7,863 nucleotides of DNA from the NCBI GenBank assembly GCA_018399515.1, contig JAGYOB010000029.1:1-7863 (forward strand), in the 5' to 3' direction. This DNA comes from Candidatus Nanopelagicales bacterium (GTDB lineage Bacteria > Actinomycetota > Actinomycetes > S36-B12). Positions 1 through 6,621 of the stretch are shown here, in pieces; within the stretch, counting starts at the first letter, position 1; each line of letters begins with the position of its first letter. The notes beneath the pieces were generated by a model. It did no database searches. It saw nothing but the letters and a program-made list of their open reading frames with translations, and was not told the DNA's origin. A program made the translations under genes and the position numbers.

Positions 1-26
1 GCACCCCTTTCGGGCCCCGCAACGGG

Positions 27-380
27 TCAGTCGTCCAGGCCTTCCAGTTCACGCAGCAAACCGAGGCGCGCACCATCGGCCTTATCGGCAGTCTTCTCCT
101 CCGGAGGCACCGATTCCGGATCAGTCGCCTCCGCCATGCCATAGATGCCGACCAGATCCAACCGTGCACCCGACGTGCCGCGCGAATCATCGGTCACCTG
201 CAACTCCGGTGCCATATCAAGCAGTGATGCATGCTCCTCAGCCGCGGCAGCAAACCACTCCGGGGTGTGCAACTGCGCCAGAGGTAGATGACCCGAAGCG
301 CGACCCTCCGCGATACGGCCCAAAGGCAAGTCCTGCGTCAACGCGATCGACGCATACGTCACAGCAGCCAGTTCCGACAT
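27..380 (-). CDS. Uncharacterised 117-aa protein after the MinD-like gene
   Basis: I do not recognise this family. The protein is small and acidic with no leader or membrane helix. It has an N-terminal helix-rich part (SELAAVTYASIALTQDLPLG), a middle segment with HTPEWFAAAAEEHASLLDM, a strand LDLVGIYGM, and a charged, Pro/Glu-rich end (DPESVPPEEKTADKADGA) closing on a helix LGLLRELEGLDD. ATG 380 is chosen because a GAGGGG site lies 9 nt upstream, directly after the MinD-like stop. A GTG at 404 would overlap that gene and lacks a ribosome site. The 13-nt spacing puts it in the same transcript as the ATPase, so it may be its partner. Downstream (1-26) only two tiny hairpins (CCCG-TTG-CGGG and CCC-GAAA-GGG on the minus strand) are visible before the window ends. 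Confidence 0.75.
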   Translation of the reverse strand: MSELAAVTYASIALTQDLPLGRIAEGRASGHLPLAQLHTPEWFAAAAEEHASLLDMAPELQVTDDSRGTSGARLDLVGIYGMAEATDPESVPPEEKTADKADGARLGLLRELEGLDD

Positions 381-393
381 CAGCGGTGTCCCC

Positions 394-1800
394 TCATGCG
401 CCACTCACCGGCCACGTCTGAAGCCCCCGATCAGGCAGGCACGCCATCGCCAGGTCCGCATAGGCCGGGCCGATCACCGGATGATCGAGTAGCTCATGCA
501 TCCGATTCAGATTCGTCGCCGCGAGCACATCCTTCGTCGCCAACGGAATCACACCCACGACAGGAACACCCAGGCCGGCGGCCAGGACCTGCTCGCGTTC
601 CATGCCGACATTGGCAATCGACTGGTTCACGATGATGCCGATCTTCTCCCGCGGAATACCCAAACCGGACTCATCCAGTGGTGCGGTGATCTCGCGAAGG
701 GCACGGGCCATGCCCTGAACAGCCGTCGCGGCCAAGTTCGTCACGAACAGAATCTCATCGGCCTCAACGAGGGCAACATCAGCGATGAGTGGATCCAGAT
801 ACTGCACGCTGGTGTCCATCACCACGACATCGAACATGCGCTGCAAACTGCGCACGATCGTGCGATAGAAATCCGGGCCGACAGTCTGTGCGGTGCGCGG
901 GCGGATCGGCGCCAGCAGGGTTTCGATCCCCAGGTCGGGAGCCGTCACCAGATTGCGGCGAATCCGCTCCTCATCCCACATCGGTTGCACCCGGATATTG
1001 AGTGCGGTCGGCATGAACTGCCCGATCATCGACGCGACCTGGCCATCACGAGTATCCAAATCGATCAGGCACACCGACAGCGGGCGACCCGCCTGCGCCG
1101 ACGCCCGGGCAATCGCCGCAGACAGCAGAATCGATGCGGTCGATTTACCCGAACCACCCTTGCTTGACGTCACCGTGATCGTGGTCTGGCCGGGCAGGCG
1201 TGGTCGAGCGAGCAACTCAGCTGAGGCCTGCTCGGGGTAGTCACCGCTGGGAGACGCCACATCGGACACCGGCTGCGGATCAGCGAAACCGGGCATCGCC
1301 GGTCGCAACTCATCGATTTCATCAACCGGTGGCGGTGGCGTGTGTGGATCGGTCTCGGCGAGTGGCACCACCCCGGTCAGATGCGTCACCAAGGCCGCCG
1401 CGCCCTGTGCGCGCAACGTGTCGATCGGGACAACACTGAACGACCCCGCGGAATCACCCACCGGTTCACCGCGATCGAATCGCAACGCATCCTGGATCGC
1501 ACCGGACAGGTCGGGTCGCGTTTGGATGACCAGCACATGCGCACCGGCCTGCACCATCCGATCGATGGCCTGCGCGATCGCATCCGCCGGATCCGGCAGC
1601 GCATCACCGAAAACCAAGATCCGCGAGGACGTGTCGAGGCTGCCCGAAGCCAAGCCCTGCCACATTTGATCGACGGATCGAGCCTGCGGCTGGACCCGCC
1701 AGCGGACACCCAGGCCCGCGATCAGCGCATACAGGGAATCGTCGGCGACCACGATGACACCGGGCACGGATGCATCCGGTGCTGCCTCGCTATTCGCCAT
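394..1800 (-). CDS. MinD/CpaE/TadZ-type P-loop ATPase
   Basis: This 468-aa protein is of the SIMIBI (MinD/ParA) class, whose members position cell division, flagellar or pilus machines through ATP-driven dimerisation. Residues 1-145 form an alpha/beta N-terminal domain that recalls the receiver-like domain of CpaE/TadZ (VIVVADDSLYALIAG; RILVFGDALPDPADAI; AHVLVIQTRPD). A Pro/Asp-rich linker follows (about 150-205). The ATPase domain has a deviant Walker A SKGGSGKST (213-221, signature Lys214, P-loop Lys219), a DLD switch (247-249) and Walker B DVVVMD (324-329). A late VNQS...VLAAGLGVPVVGVIPLA stretch matches MinD-family strands. ATG 1800 is chosen for GGAGG 8 nt upstream; a GTG at 1818 would place that site within coding. 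No C-terminal amphipathic membrane helix like that of MinD is evident. CpaE/TadZ usually belongs to Tad pili, so finding one beside pilC/pilA/pilD is notable. The exact subfamily is not proven. Confidence 0.9.
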   Translation of the reverse strand: MANSEAAPDASVPGVIVVADDSLYALIAGLGVRWRVQPQARSVDQMWQGLASGSLDTSSRILVFGDALPDPADAIAQAIDRMVQAGAHVLVIQTRPDLSGAIQDALRFDRGEPVGDSAGSFSVVPIDTLRAQGAAALVTHLTGVVPLAETDPHTPPPPVDEIDELRPAMPGFADPQPVSDVASPSGDYPEQASAELLARPRLPGQTTITVTSSKGGSGKSTASILLSAAIARASAQAGRPLSVCLIDLDTRDGQVASMIGQFMPTALNIRVQPMWDEERIRRNLVTAPDLGIETLLAPIRPRTAQTVGPDFYRTIVRSLQRMFDVVVMDTSVQYLDPLIADVALVEADEILFVTNLAATAVQGMARALREITAPLDESGLGIPREKIGIIVNQSIANVGMEREQVLAAGLGVPVVGVIPLATKDVLAATNLNRMHELLDHPVIGPAYADLAMACLPDRGLQTWPVSGA

Positions 1801-1859
1801 CGTCGAATCCTCCAGCACATCCAGCCCCTCATCTGGACACCCAGACTAGCGGCGATGGG
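1801..1859 (-). other. 59-nt gap upstream of the MinD-like gene with a small hairpin
   Basis: This gap holds the ribosome binding site of the MinD-like gene (GGAGG, 1809-1813, 8 nt before ATG 1800). It also has a short perfect hairpin, TCTGG-GTGT-CCAGA on the minus strand, just upstream. No convincing promoter hexamers were seen, so read-through from the preceding genes is the simplest reading. Confidence 0.4.
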
Positions 1860-2159
1860 CTACCTGGACACCCGTCGCACACCGGCCGGACCGCCGAGGA
1901 TGAACGCCCGGCGCGCGGCAACGTCATCGATCAACGAACCCGAGAACGACACCGGCCCGGCTGCCCCGATGATGGCGACTTCATCGAGTCCGGTGAAAGC
2001 AGCAACACCACTGGAGTGCACGGCGGCGGCCTGGTGGTGAGACGCCTGCAGCGCCTGGGCGAAGAAGTCGCTGCCCGTCGCATCGTCACCGAACTCCGTC
2101 GGCTTCGTCAGCACCCGGTCGGCATCGACGCGACCGAAGACAGAAGGCGTGCCTTTCAC
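1860..2159 (-). CDS. Uncharacterised 99-aa protein
   Basis: I do not recognise this small protein. It starts at a GTG that overlaps the stop of the 149-aa gene by 4 nt (GTGA). The frame is open upstream to 2312, but that longer reading runs inside the 149-aa gene and is Arg/Pro-rich, so the coupled GTG is preferred. Visible parts are an N-terminal basic region with DADRVLTKP, a helix SDFFAQALQASHHQAAAVH (31-49), and an alternating hydrophobic tail VAAFTGLDEVAIIGAAGPV then SLIDDVAARRAFILGGP. There is no leader peptide or clear membrane helix. The compact alpha/beta look and the coupling suggest a partner of the 149-aa protein. The next gene starts 59 nt further on. Confidence 0.62.
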   Translation of the reverse strand: MKGTPSVFGRVDADRVLTKPTEFGDDATGSDFFAQALQASHHQAAAVHSSGVAAFTGLDEVAIIGAAGPVSFSGSLIDDVAARRAFILGGPAGVRRVSR

Positions 2160-2605
2160 GACAGTTCCAGGGAGGCTTCGTCGATCTCGGTGAGCAACGC
2201 TTCTGGTTGGCTCAACGCCACGAGGACCGCGGTCGCGTCCGTTGGCAGGTGCAGGTGCTCGATCGGAACCTGGGGTGGGATGCCCGCCCGGCGATGCCAT
2301 TCGATCATCCACGACACCGGCATCTGGCTGCCTTCAGCTGCCCGGGCGCGCTCGGCGATATCGGTCTCGTCACCGACGATCGCGCGCACCGTGATCCGGA
2401 TCGATCGCGGATGCCGGTGGGGCAGGCAGTGCAGCTCGGCCATGAGGAGGGACGGGGTCGACAGCTGCGCGATGATCAGCGGTTCTGTCCCCGGAATGGA
2501 GAAACCCACGTCGTGGCGGGTCACGGGGGTGACGGCGGTCACCAGGGCTTCACCGGAGCGAACGAGGATCGATGATCCCTCGCGCTGCTCGATCCATGCG
2601 CGCAT
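2156..2605 (-). CDS. Uncharacterised 149-aa protein between pilD and the MinD-like gene
   Basis: I do not recognise this family. The protein is soluble, without a signal peptide or membrane segment. It begins with strand-rich stretches (SSILVRSGEALVTAVTPV; EPLIIAQLSTPSLLMAELHC; HPRSIRITVRAIVG) that suggest a beta-sheet or barrel-like first half. A helix ETDIAERARAAEG and a hydrophobic, acidic end follow (ATAVLVALSQPEALLTEIDEASLELS). The ATG at 2605 is chosen because a near-perfect AGGAGGTG site (2615-2622) lies 9 nt upstream. A GTG at 2644 has no ribosome site. Its stop codon overlaps the GTG start of the next gene (GTGA), so the two products are likely made together and may form a pair. Confidence 0.75.
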   Translation of the reverse strand: MRAWIEQREGSSILVRSGEALVTAVTPVTRHDVGFSIPGTEPLIIAQLSTPSLLMAELHCLPHRHPRSIRITVRAIVGDETDIAERARAAEGSQMPVSWMIEWHRRAGIPPQVPIEHLHLPTDATAVLVALSQPEALLTEIDEASLELS

Positions 2606-2656
2606 CGTGCGTTCCACCTCCTCGCCGGTTCCTGCGTTTCTCACCGCTTACATCAG

Positions 2657-2688
2657 GGGTATCGGACCGGTTCGCGCTTCGGATACCC
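2657..2688. repeat. Short inverted repeat in the gap after pilD
   Basis: GGGTATC (2657-2663) and GATACCC (2682-2688) form perfect 7-bp arms around an 18-nt loop. They lie in the 95-nt stretch between the pilD stop and the likely start of the next gene. It may be a weak hairpin or a protein-binding site. No U-tract or clear promoter elements are attached, so function is open. The arm contains the octamer GGTATCGG (2658-2665), which also occurs in the gap before pilA (7201-7208). Confidence 0.35.
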
Positions 2689-2700
2689 GATCGCACAACG

Positions 2701-3510
2701 TCAGATCATCAGTCCCGCCGAATACACATCCCACGCCCACTGACCCACCAGCAGGGCGACCGCCCACCCGGCGGCGAGGAACGGACCGAAAGGAATGCGG
2801 GATCGACGCGAGGCACGACCGGAGATGAGCAGCGCCCCGGCGACGACGGCACCGATGATGAAGGCGGCAAGCAGGCCGGCGAGGCTGACCCAGATCGACT
2901 GCCAGCCCAGGCTCGCGCCCAGCACCGGTGCGAGGGTGACGTCACCGAAGCCCATGCCTCTACCGCGGCTGCCCCACCACAGGCCACCGAGGAATACAGT
3001 CCAGATCGCCGCGCCCAACACCGCCCCCCATGCATCGCCGGCATCCCCGGTCACGGCAGCGATGCCCAGACCCGCCACAACGACGGCGTAGAGCGGAAAC
3101 ACGATGACTCTGGGCAAGCGATGGGTGCGCAGGTCGATCACGGTCAAGGCGATCAGTGCTGTGGCGATCACCAACGACATGGCGGCGTATGCGATACCGA
3201 TCGACGGCTGGGTGAGGATGACCAGCGCGGCGATCGCCCACACCACCGCGGTGGCGATCTCGACCAGCGGATACGAGCGCGGAATCAGGGTGCGACAGGT
3301 TCGACAGCGCCCACGCAGGACGAGATAGGACACCACGGGGATGTTGTCGCGCGGGCCGATCTCGGTGTGGCAAACCGGGCAGCGGGAGCGGGGTCGGACG
3401 ACCGATTCGCCCTCGGGGACGCGACTGATCACCACGTTGAGAAACGATCCGATGATCGCCCCGAGGATGGCCGCGAATCCGATGATGACGATCGAGACTG
3501 CGGGATTCAC
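2701..3510 (-). CDS. pilD: Prepilin peptidase / N-methyltransferase PilD
   Basis: This 269-aa membrane aspartic protease cleaves the Gly-Phe bond of prepilins and methylates the new N-terminal Phe. Seen in order: a first membrane helix running into GSFLNVVISRVPEGESVV; the zinc-binding cytoplasmic loop with paired cysteines Cys44/Cys47 and Cys69/Cys72 (RCPVCHTEI ... DNIPVVSYLVLRGRCRTC); the helix YPLVEIATAVVWA; catalytic Asp126 in VIDLRTHRLP; and the GxGD-type motif GFGD with catalytic Asp190. A late IPFGPFLAAG motif and a terminal membrane helix complete it. Length is normal for the bifunctional family, and no key residue is missing. It starts at GTG 3510, overlapping the previous stop by 4 nt (GTGA), with GAGG at 3521-3524. 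Its substrate is very likely the pilin encoded upstream in the same direction. Competence or T2SS versions share the fold, but the locus supports pilus use. Confidence 0.96.
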   Translation of the reverse strand: MNPAVSIVIIGFAAILGAIIGSFLNVVISRVPEGESVVRPRSRCPVCHTEIGPRDNIPVVSYLVLRGRCRTCRTLIPRSYPLVEIATAVVWAIAALVILTQPSIGIAYAAMSLVIATALIALTVIDLRTHRLPRVIVFPLYAVVVAGLGIAAVTGDAGDAWGAVLGAAIWTVFLGGLWWGSRGRGMGFGDVTLAPVLGASLGWQSIWVSLAGLLAAFIIGAVVAGALLISGRASRRSRIPFGPFLAAGWAVALLVGQWAWDVYSAGLMI

Positions 3511-4292
3511 CCTGCGATCGCCTCGGGAACACGCAGCGGCGCGAGCTCATCGCCGGCCGTCGGTGCGGTCATCGTCGACACCTCGACGAGTTCGCGATCG
3601 GCCAACACCGCGACGAGGTGCATCGCTTCAGCGCGAGTGAAACCACACAGCTGTGCGACGGCGTCGAGCGGCACAAGCGTGTGCGATCGGTCTCGTGACT
3701 GGCCGATCTGGTCGAGCAGCACAGTTGCTTCTGCCGGCGCATCAATCGGTTGGTCCGCATCCGTCGCGGCCAGGCTCACCTGCAGTGCCGGTGATTGCTG
3801 ATTCAGTGTCACGAGGTCCTGCTGCATGCGTTCCCTCCGGGCATCGAGCACCGTGAGCAGTGCCTCGACCTCCACCGGCAGCGTGCAGTGCGTATCGGTG
3901 ACATCACCGTCGGTGAATGCCAGCGATGTGATGGCCGAATCCGGCAGCTCCGCCAGGGCGCCGATGACCGCCAGCATCACCTCCTGGTGTGCGCTGGCAA
4001 GTTGCTCGACCGGCAGATCGAGGGTGTCGACGAGAACGCGTGGGTCCTGGGCGAGTCCGTGATCGGGGATGAGCCGCGAGGAATGGAGCCTGCGGGTGAT
4101 GTCGGGCCAGAAGCGCTGCGAATTCGCGGCGTAGACACCGCCCTCGAACACGTAGATCCGCACGGTGTCGTGCGCCAATTCGACCGTGACTGAACCCGTG
4201 GCACCGGCCTTGGCCTGACGACGCAGTTCACCGACAACGGCGTTACCGCCGTGCTGGCCGGGTTCGCCCTTGCGCAGTCGGGGCAGACGCAT
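3507..4292 (-). CDS. DUF4388-like protein with possible C-terminal winged helix
   Basis: This 261-aa cytoplasmic protein has an N-terminal segment resembling DUF4388. That domain occurs in bacterial regulatory and gliding/pilus-associated proteins and is often joined to response-regulator or helix-turn-helix modules. Seen here: G-L...GATGSVTVELAHDTVRIYVFEGGVYAANS (21-58), which fits the family pattern of a Gly-rich turn, two strands and an 'F-x-G-x-hy-A' end. A helical middle follows (about 97-165). Near the C-terminus PLDAVAQLCGFTRAEAMHLVAVLADRELVEV (208-238) has the shape of a winged helix-turn-helix. The start at ATG 4292 has AGGA 6 nt upstream (4299-4302). The frame stays open to a GTG at 4421, but that would overlap the previous gene and has a low-complexity, Arg/Pro-rich reading. 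Its stop overlaps the pilD start (GTGA). The domain assignment is by pattern and moderately sure. Confidence 0.78.
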   Translation of the reverse strand: MRLPRLRKGEPGQHGGNAVVGELRRQAKAGATGSVTVELAHDTVRIYVFEGGVYAANSQRFWPDITRRLHSSRLIPDHGLAQDPRVLVDTLDLPVEQLASAHQEVMLAVIGALAELPDSAITSLAFTDGDVTDTHCTLPVEVEALLTVLDARRERMQQDLVTLNQQSPALQVSLAATDADQPIDAPAEATVLLDQIGQSRDRSHTLVPLDAVAQLCGFTRAEAMHLVAVLADRELVEVSTMTAPTAGDELAPLRVPEAIAG

Positions 4293-4318
4293 GTGTAGTC
4301 CTTTTTCCGGGGTTGGGG

Positions 4319-5038
4319 TCAGTGCAGCAGGTGGTCGGGCAGGGTCGCCTCGTGCAACGGACACCGAGGGGCTCCGGCATGATCGACGGTCTGCGGCATG
4401 AATCCCGGGCGCCCGGTGCAACCGGCGCGGAAGTCCTCGCGATAGATGCGCCCCACGCCACTGTAGGAATCAGGGTGGGTGATCCGCGTGGCCTCAGCGG
4501 CATGCTGCGAACGATCGGTGATCGACACGACATGTTCGGGAGTGATGTCGAAGGTCCGCTCAGCGGTTCGCAGCCGCCAGCGATAACCGGCCACATCGAA
4601 ATCCCCGCGCCACGCATGGGTGCTGCCATCGGAGGCGATCACGGTAATCGTGACCTCCGAACCGATCAGGCCCGAAACATCCTTGCGCTCACCGGAGGAC
4701 AACTCGAAGGTGAAAGCGTGCGCACCGGCGTACCTCCGATAACCCAATCGCGGGTCGTAGCACTTGCCGACATGCTCACGCACCATCGATTCGGCCTGGT
4801 CGAACGACGCCGCGTCGCCCTCGACGAGAAGTCGGGGCATGCCCTGATTGAGGCGCATCCGATCGGCGAGTTCCCAGTGGTAGTAGCGAACCACCCGATC
4901 ACCTGAACCGTCTGCGGCAACGACGGCCACCACGCGAGCGGCCAGGTGCTCGGTCACCCACGCCCACTGCACCATCCCGGCTTCATCGGTGTAGGTCCAG
5001 GGGATCGCGAGTTCGGTTGCATCGACGGTCATGGTCAT
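4319..5038 (-). CDS. Uncharacterised 239-aa protein with Cys/His-rich C-terminus
   Basis: I do not recognise this family. The 239-aa protein is soluble, with no leader peptide or membrane helix. The first two thirds alternate strand-like and short helical stretches (for example ARVVAVVAADGSGDRVVRYYHW, then GSEVTITVIASDGSTHAWRGDFDVAGY), with many aromatic residues. The C-terminal 35 residues contain Cys207, His220, Cys226 and His229 (CTGRPGF ... DHAGAPRCPLHE), which could bind a metal; this is inference from spacing only. The start at ATG 5038 is set by a GGAGGT site 6 nt upstream (5045-5050). The second ATG at 5032 would be 12 nt away and is less likely. The start overlaps the stop of the sigma-like gene by 4 nt (ATGA), which implies coupled translation and perhaps joint function. 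A 26-nt gap leads to the DUF4388-like gene. Confidence 0.8.
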   Translation of the reverse strand: MTMTVDATELAIPWTYTDEAGMVQWAWVTEHLAARVVAVVAADGSGDRVVRYYHWELADRMRLNQGMPRLLVEGDAASFDQAESMVREHVGKCYDPRLGYRRYAGAHAFTFELSSGERKDVSGLIGSEVTITVIASDGSTHAWRGDFDVAGYRWRLRTAERTFDITPEHVVSITDRSQHAAEATRITHPDSYSGVGRIYREDFRAGCTGRPGFMPQTVDHAGAPRCPLHEATLPDHLLH

Positions 5039-6180
5039 GCCAGCACCTCCGCATCGATGTCTCGCATCGTGCGCTTCATCGCCGAGGTGACGGTCTTGGG
5101 CAAGATCCCCAGGTGATGGGCGATCTCGGTGCGACCCAGGCCCTCCCAGAACATCAGGTAGAGCACGGCCAGGCCCAGCGGATCGACCGCACGCCGACTT
5201 GAATCGTGAGGGTCGTAGACCGCCGACATGATCGCCGCGGTGAGCGCAGTACGCATCGACGAATCGAGGGCTGCCGCGGCAGTATCAGCGTCATCGGCGA
5301 TATCGAGAGCTTCGGTGTCGCTGCCCGACAGGATCGGATCGGCGTAACGCATGTTGAGCAGGCCGGCGACAGACTGCTCGCGCTGACGCAGGTCGGTCAC
5401 CGACATGCCGAGGGCTTCGGCGCGTTCGAATTCCGTGGGCCGTCGACCCAGTTCGGCGGACAGTTCATCGTGGACGCGCTGCAGCGCCACTTTGTCATTG
5501 ACCGACACGCGACCGAAGGCACTGCGGGCGGCATCCTGGGGCCAGGTGCGCATCTTGGCGAGCACGAACGCCGTGAAGTTCAATGCCCCGTTGCGACCTA
5601 GCCGCTGCGAATCGAATCGATCGGCATGATCGTGCACGAACAGATACATCATCCCGGGAACATCGTCCTCGTCGATTCCGGGCAGCTCCGCCACGAGTCG
5701 GCGCTGGATGCTCGTCGTGTGCGGCTCGAGCCAACTCACGCACGCGGCGAACAATCCGCTGAGCAGGTGCTCGGGAACGAGATCGAGATCGCGGAAGGCG
5801 ATATTCGTCTCCTGGCGCAGGTTGAACGGTTCGACGCCACGGCTTAGGCACCATTCGCGCACGATCTCGCGCGCCCCAGCGCCTTCACCTGCAGGGACCC
5901 AGATGCGGTAGATCCCATCGCTCCACTGCCGGGTCCACGATGATCCAGGAATCTCGACCATAAGCTCGTGGAGATCGATGGGTTCGTCGGTCGACCAGTA
6001 GACCCGATCGCAGCGCATCACCGGGGCGTGGGCGAAAATGTCAGCCTCGCTGACACCGGCGACCTCGAGATCGGGAATACGTCGACCTACTCGGTTATTC
6101 GACGTGACGATGAGTTCGCTGTCGATGAGTTCGCTGTCGATGAGTTCACTGCCATCGCGATCGATGTCACTCGCGGCCAT
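5035..6180 (-). CDS. Sigma-70-like protein with extra N-terminal domain
   Basis: This 381-aa protein looks like a divergent sigma factor or sigma-derived DNA-binding regulator. The N-terminal region (about 1-130) is of unknown type. Residues 153-220 resemble sigma region 2: helix, EDDVPGMMYLFVHDHADRFD, then NFTAFVLAKMRTWPQDAAR, compare the family's RFD...F-T-Y-A pattern. Residues 232-270 match region 3: a DELSAELGRRPTEFERAEAL helix, then GMSVTDLRQRE. Residues 333-375 form a region 4-like helix-turn-helix (LGRTEIAHHLGILPKTVTSAMKRTM). An acidic, Ala-rich linker (about 286-305) joins regions 3 and 4. The start is either ATG 6180 or GTG 6183. A GAGG at 6191-6194 serves both, and ATG in a TGATG overlap is preferred. 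Residues 11-25 contain three SELI[D/V] repeats. The stop overlaps the next gene (ATGA). The sigma resemblance is by eye; it might be a non-sigma regulator that kept the fold. Confidence 0.8.
   Translation of the reverse strand: MAASDIDRDGSELIDSELIDSELIVTSNNRVGRRIPDLEVAGVSEADIFAHAPVMRCDRVYWSTDEPIDLHELMVEIPGSSWTRQWSDGIYRIWVPAGEGAGAREIVREWCLSRGVEPFNLRQETNIAFRDLDLVPEHLLSGLFAACVSWLEPHTTSIQRRLVAELPGIDEDDVPGMMYLFVHDHADRFDSQRLGRNGALNFTAFVLAKMRTWPQDAARSAFGRVSVNDKVALQRVHDELSAELGRRPTEFERAEALGMSVTDLRQREQSVAGLLNMRYADPILSGSDTEALDIADDADTAAAALDSSMRTALTAAIMSAVYDPHDSSRRAVDPLGLAVLYLMFWEGLGRTEIAHHLGILPKTVTSAMKRTMRDIDAEVLA
6106..6150. repeat. Three 15-bp tandem repeats inside the sigma-like gene
   Basis: Three adjacent 15-nt units (gacgatgagttcgct, gtcgatgagttcgct, gtcgatgagttcact) differ from each other by a single base each. 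Read on the minus strand they encode SELID-SELID-SELIV near the N-terminus of the sigma-like protein (residues 11-25). Unit length is a multiple of three, so copy-number change by slippage would lengthen or shorten the protein without a frameshift. The near identity at the DNA level indicates recent duplication. Confidence 0.9.
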
Positions 6181-6590
6181 CACGATGCCACCTCAGACAC
6201 AGCCACCTGTTGCCTGGTCAACCAGTTGGCATCGCGCTCGAGGAGTTCGCGTGCGGTGCGGGCTTCCAGCGAATCCGCTTCGGGGATCGTGGTGAAGCAG
6301 GGCCCATAGGCCGATAACGAGGTCGTGATGCGATGCAGGACCGCCAGGGCATCGCGAGCATCAGACGAGGACTGGGCCACCTGCTCGACACTGCCGAGGG
6401 TGACCACGAGGGTGAGCTCCATGTCGTCGTTGCGACGACCCACGCCGGCCAATCGGGCGGCGACACCGGGGAATTCGGCCAGGATCGCCCCCAGCGCCCG
6501 GGCGGTCGCGGCGGCGTTATCCGGCGAGGTCGTCAATCGCAGGGCCACATCGACGTGTCGATCAAGGCCTAGGAATGGTGCAGTGGTCAT
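6180..6590 (-). CDS. Uncharacterised 136-aa protein in T4P locus
   Basis: I do not recognise this family. The protein is soluble, with no signal peptide or membrane helix. It has alternating predicted strands and helices: a strand-like stretch HVDVALRLT (12-20), an Ala-rich helix around 25-50, a strand DDMELTLVVTLGS (55-67), a helix 71-95, and a charged C-terminal helix EARTARELLERDANWLTRQQ. This order suggests a small alpha/beta fold, possibly ferredoxin-like, but that is inference from pattern only. The start at ATG 6590 is chosen for the GGAGGAGG purine run at 6595-6602. An upstream in-frame ATG at 6617 has no such site. Its stop overlaps the start of the sigma-like gene (TGATG), so the two are probably translationally coupled and may act together, for instance as a partner of the sigma-like protein. 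Confidence 0.8.
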   Translation of the reverse strand: MTTAPFLGLDRHVDVALRLTTSPDNAAATARALGAILAEFPGVAARLAGVGRRNDDMELTLVVTLGSVEQVAQSSSDARDALAVLHRITTSLSAYGPCFTTIPEADSLEARTARELLERDANWLTRQQVAVSEVAS

Positions 6591-6621
6591 CTCGCCTCCT
6601 CCGCTGGTCCGGGACAACGAT

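Noticed and set aside
1..26. Two mini-hairpins after the last gene as a terminator
   Set aside because: Stems are only 3-4 bp and no U-tract can be seen before the window ends; it may equally be the leader of a next gene.
851..864. Perfect 14-bp palindrome CGCACGATCGTGCG
   Set aside because: It lies inside the ATPase coding region and is built on the CGATCG core that is common all over the window, so chance and codon use suffice.
496..1167. Plus-strand open frame (223 codons) opposite the MinD-like ATPase
   Set aside because: His/Arg/Gln-rich shadow of the P-loop ATPase, whose Walker motifs fix the true frame.
1770..2828. Plus-strand open frame (352 codons) opposite the MinD-like start and the two small unknown genes
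   Set aside because: Arg/Ser/Pro-rich reading without recognisable motifs. The minus-strand genes here have good ribosome sites and coupled starts.
2572..3801. Long plus-strand open frame (409 codons) opposite pilD and the DUF4388-like gene
   Set aside because: Its reading is low-complexity and Asp/Arg/Gly-rich with no family features, while the minus strand encodes an unmistakable PilD. It is a by-product of GC-rich codon use.
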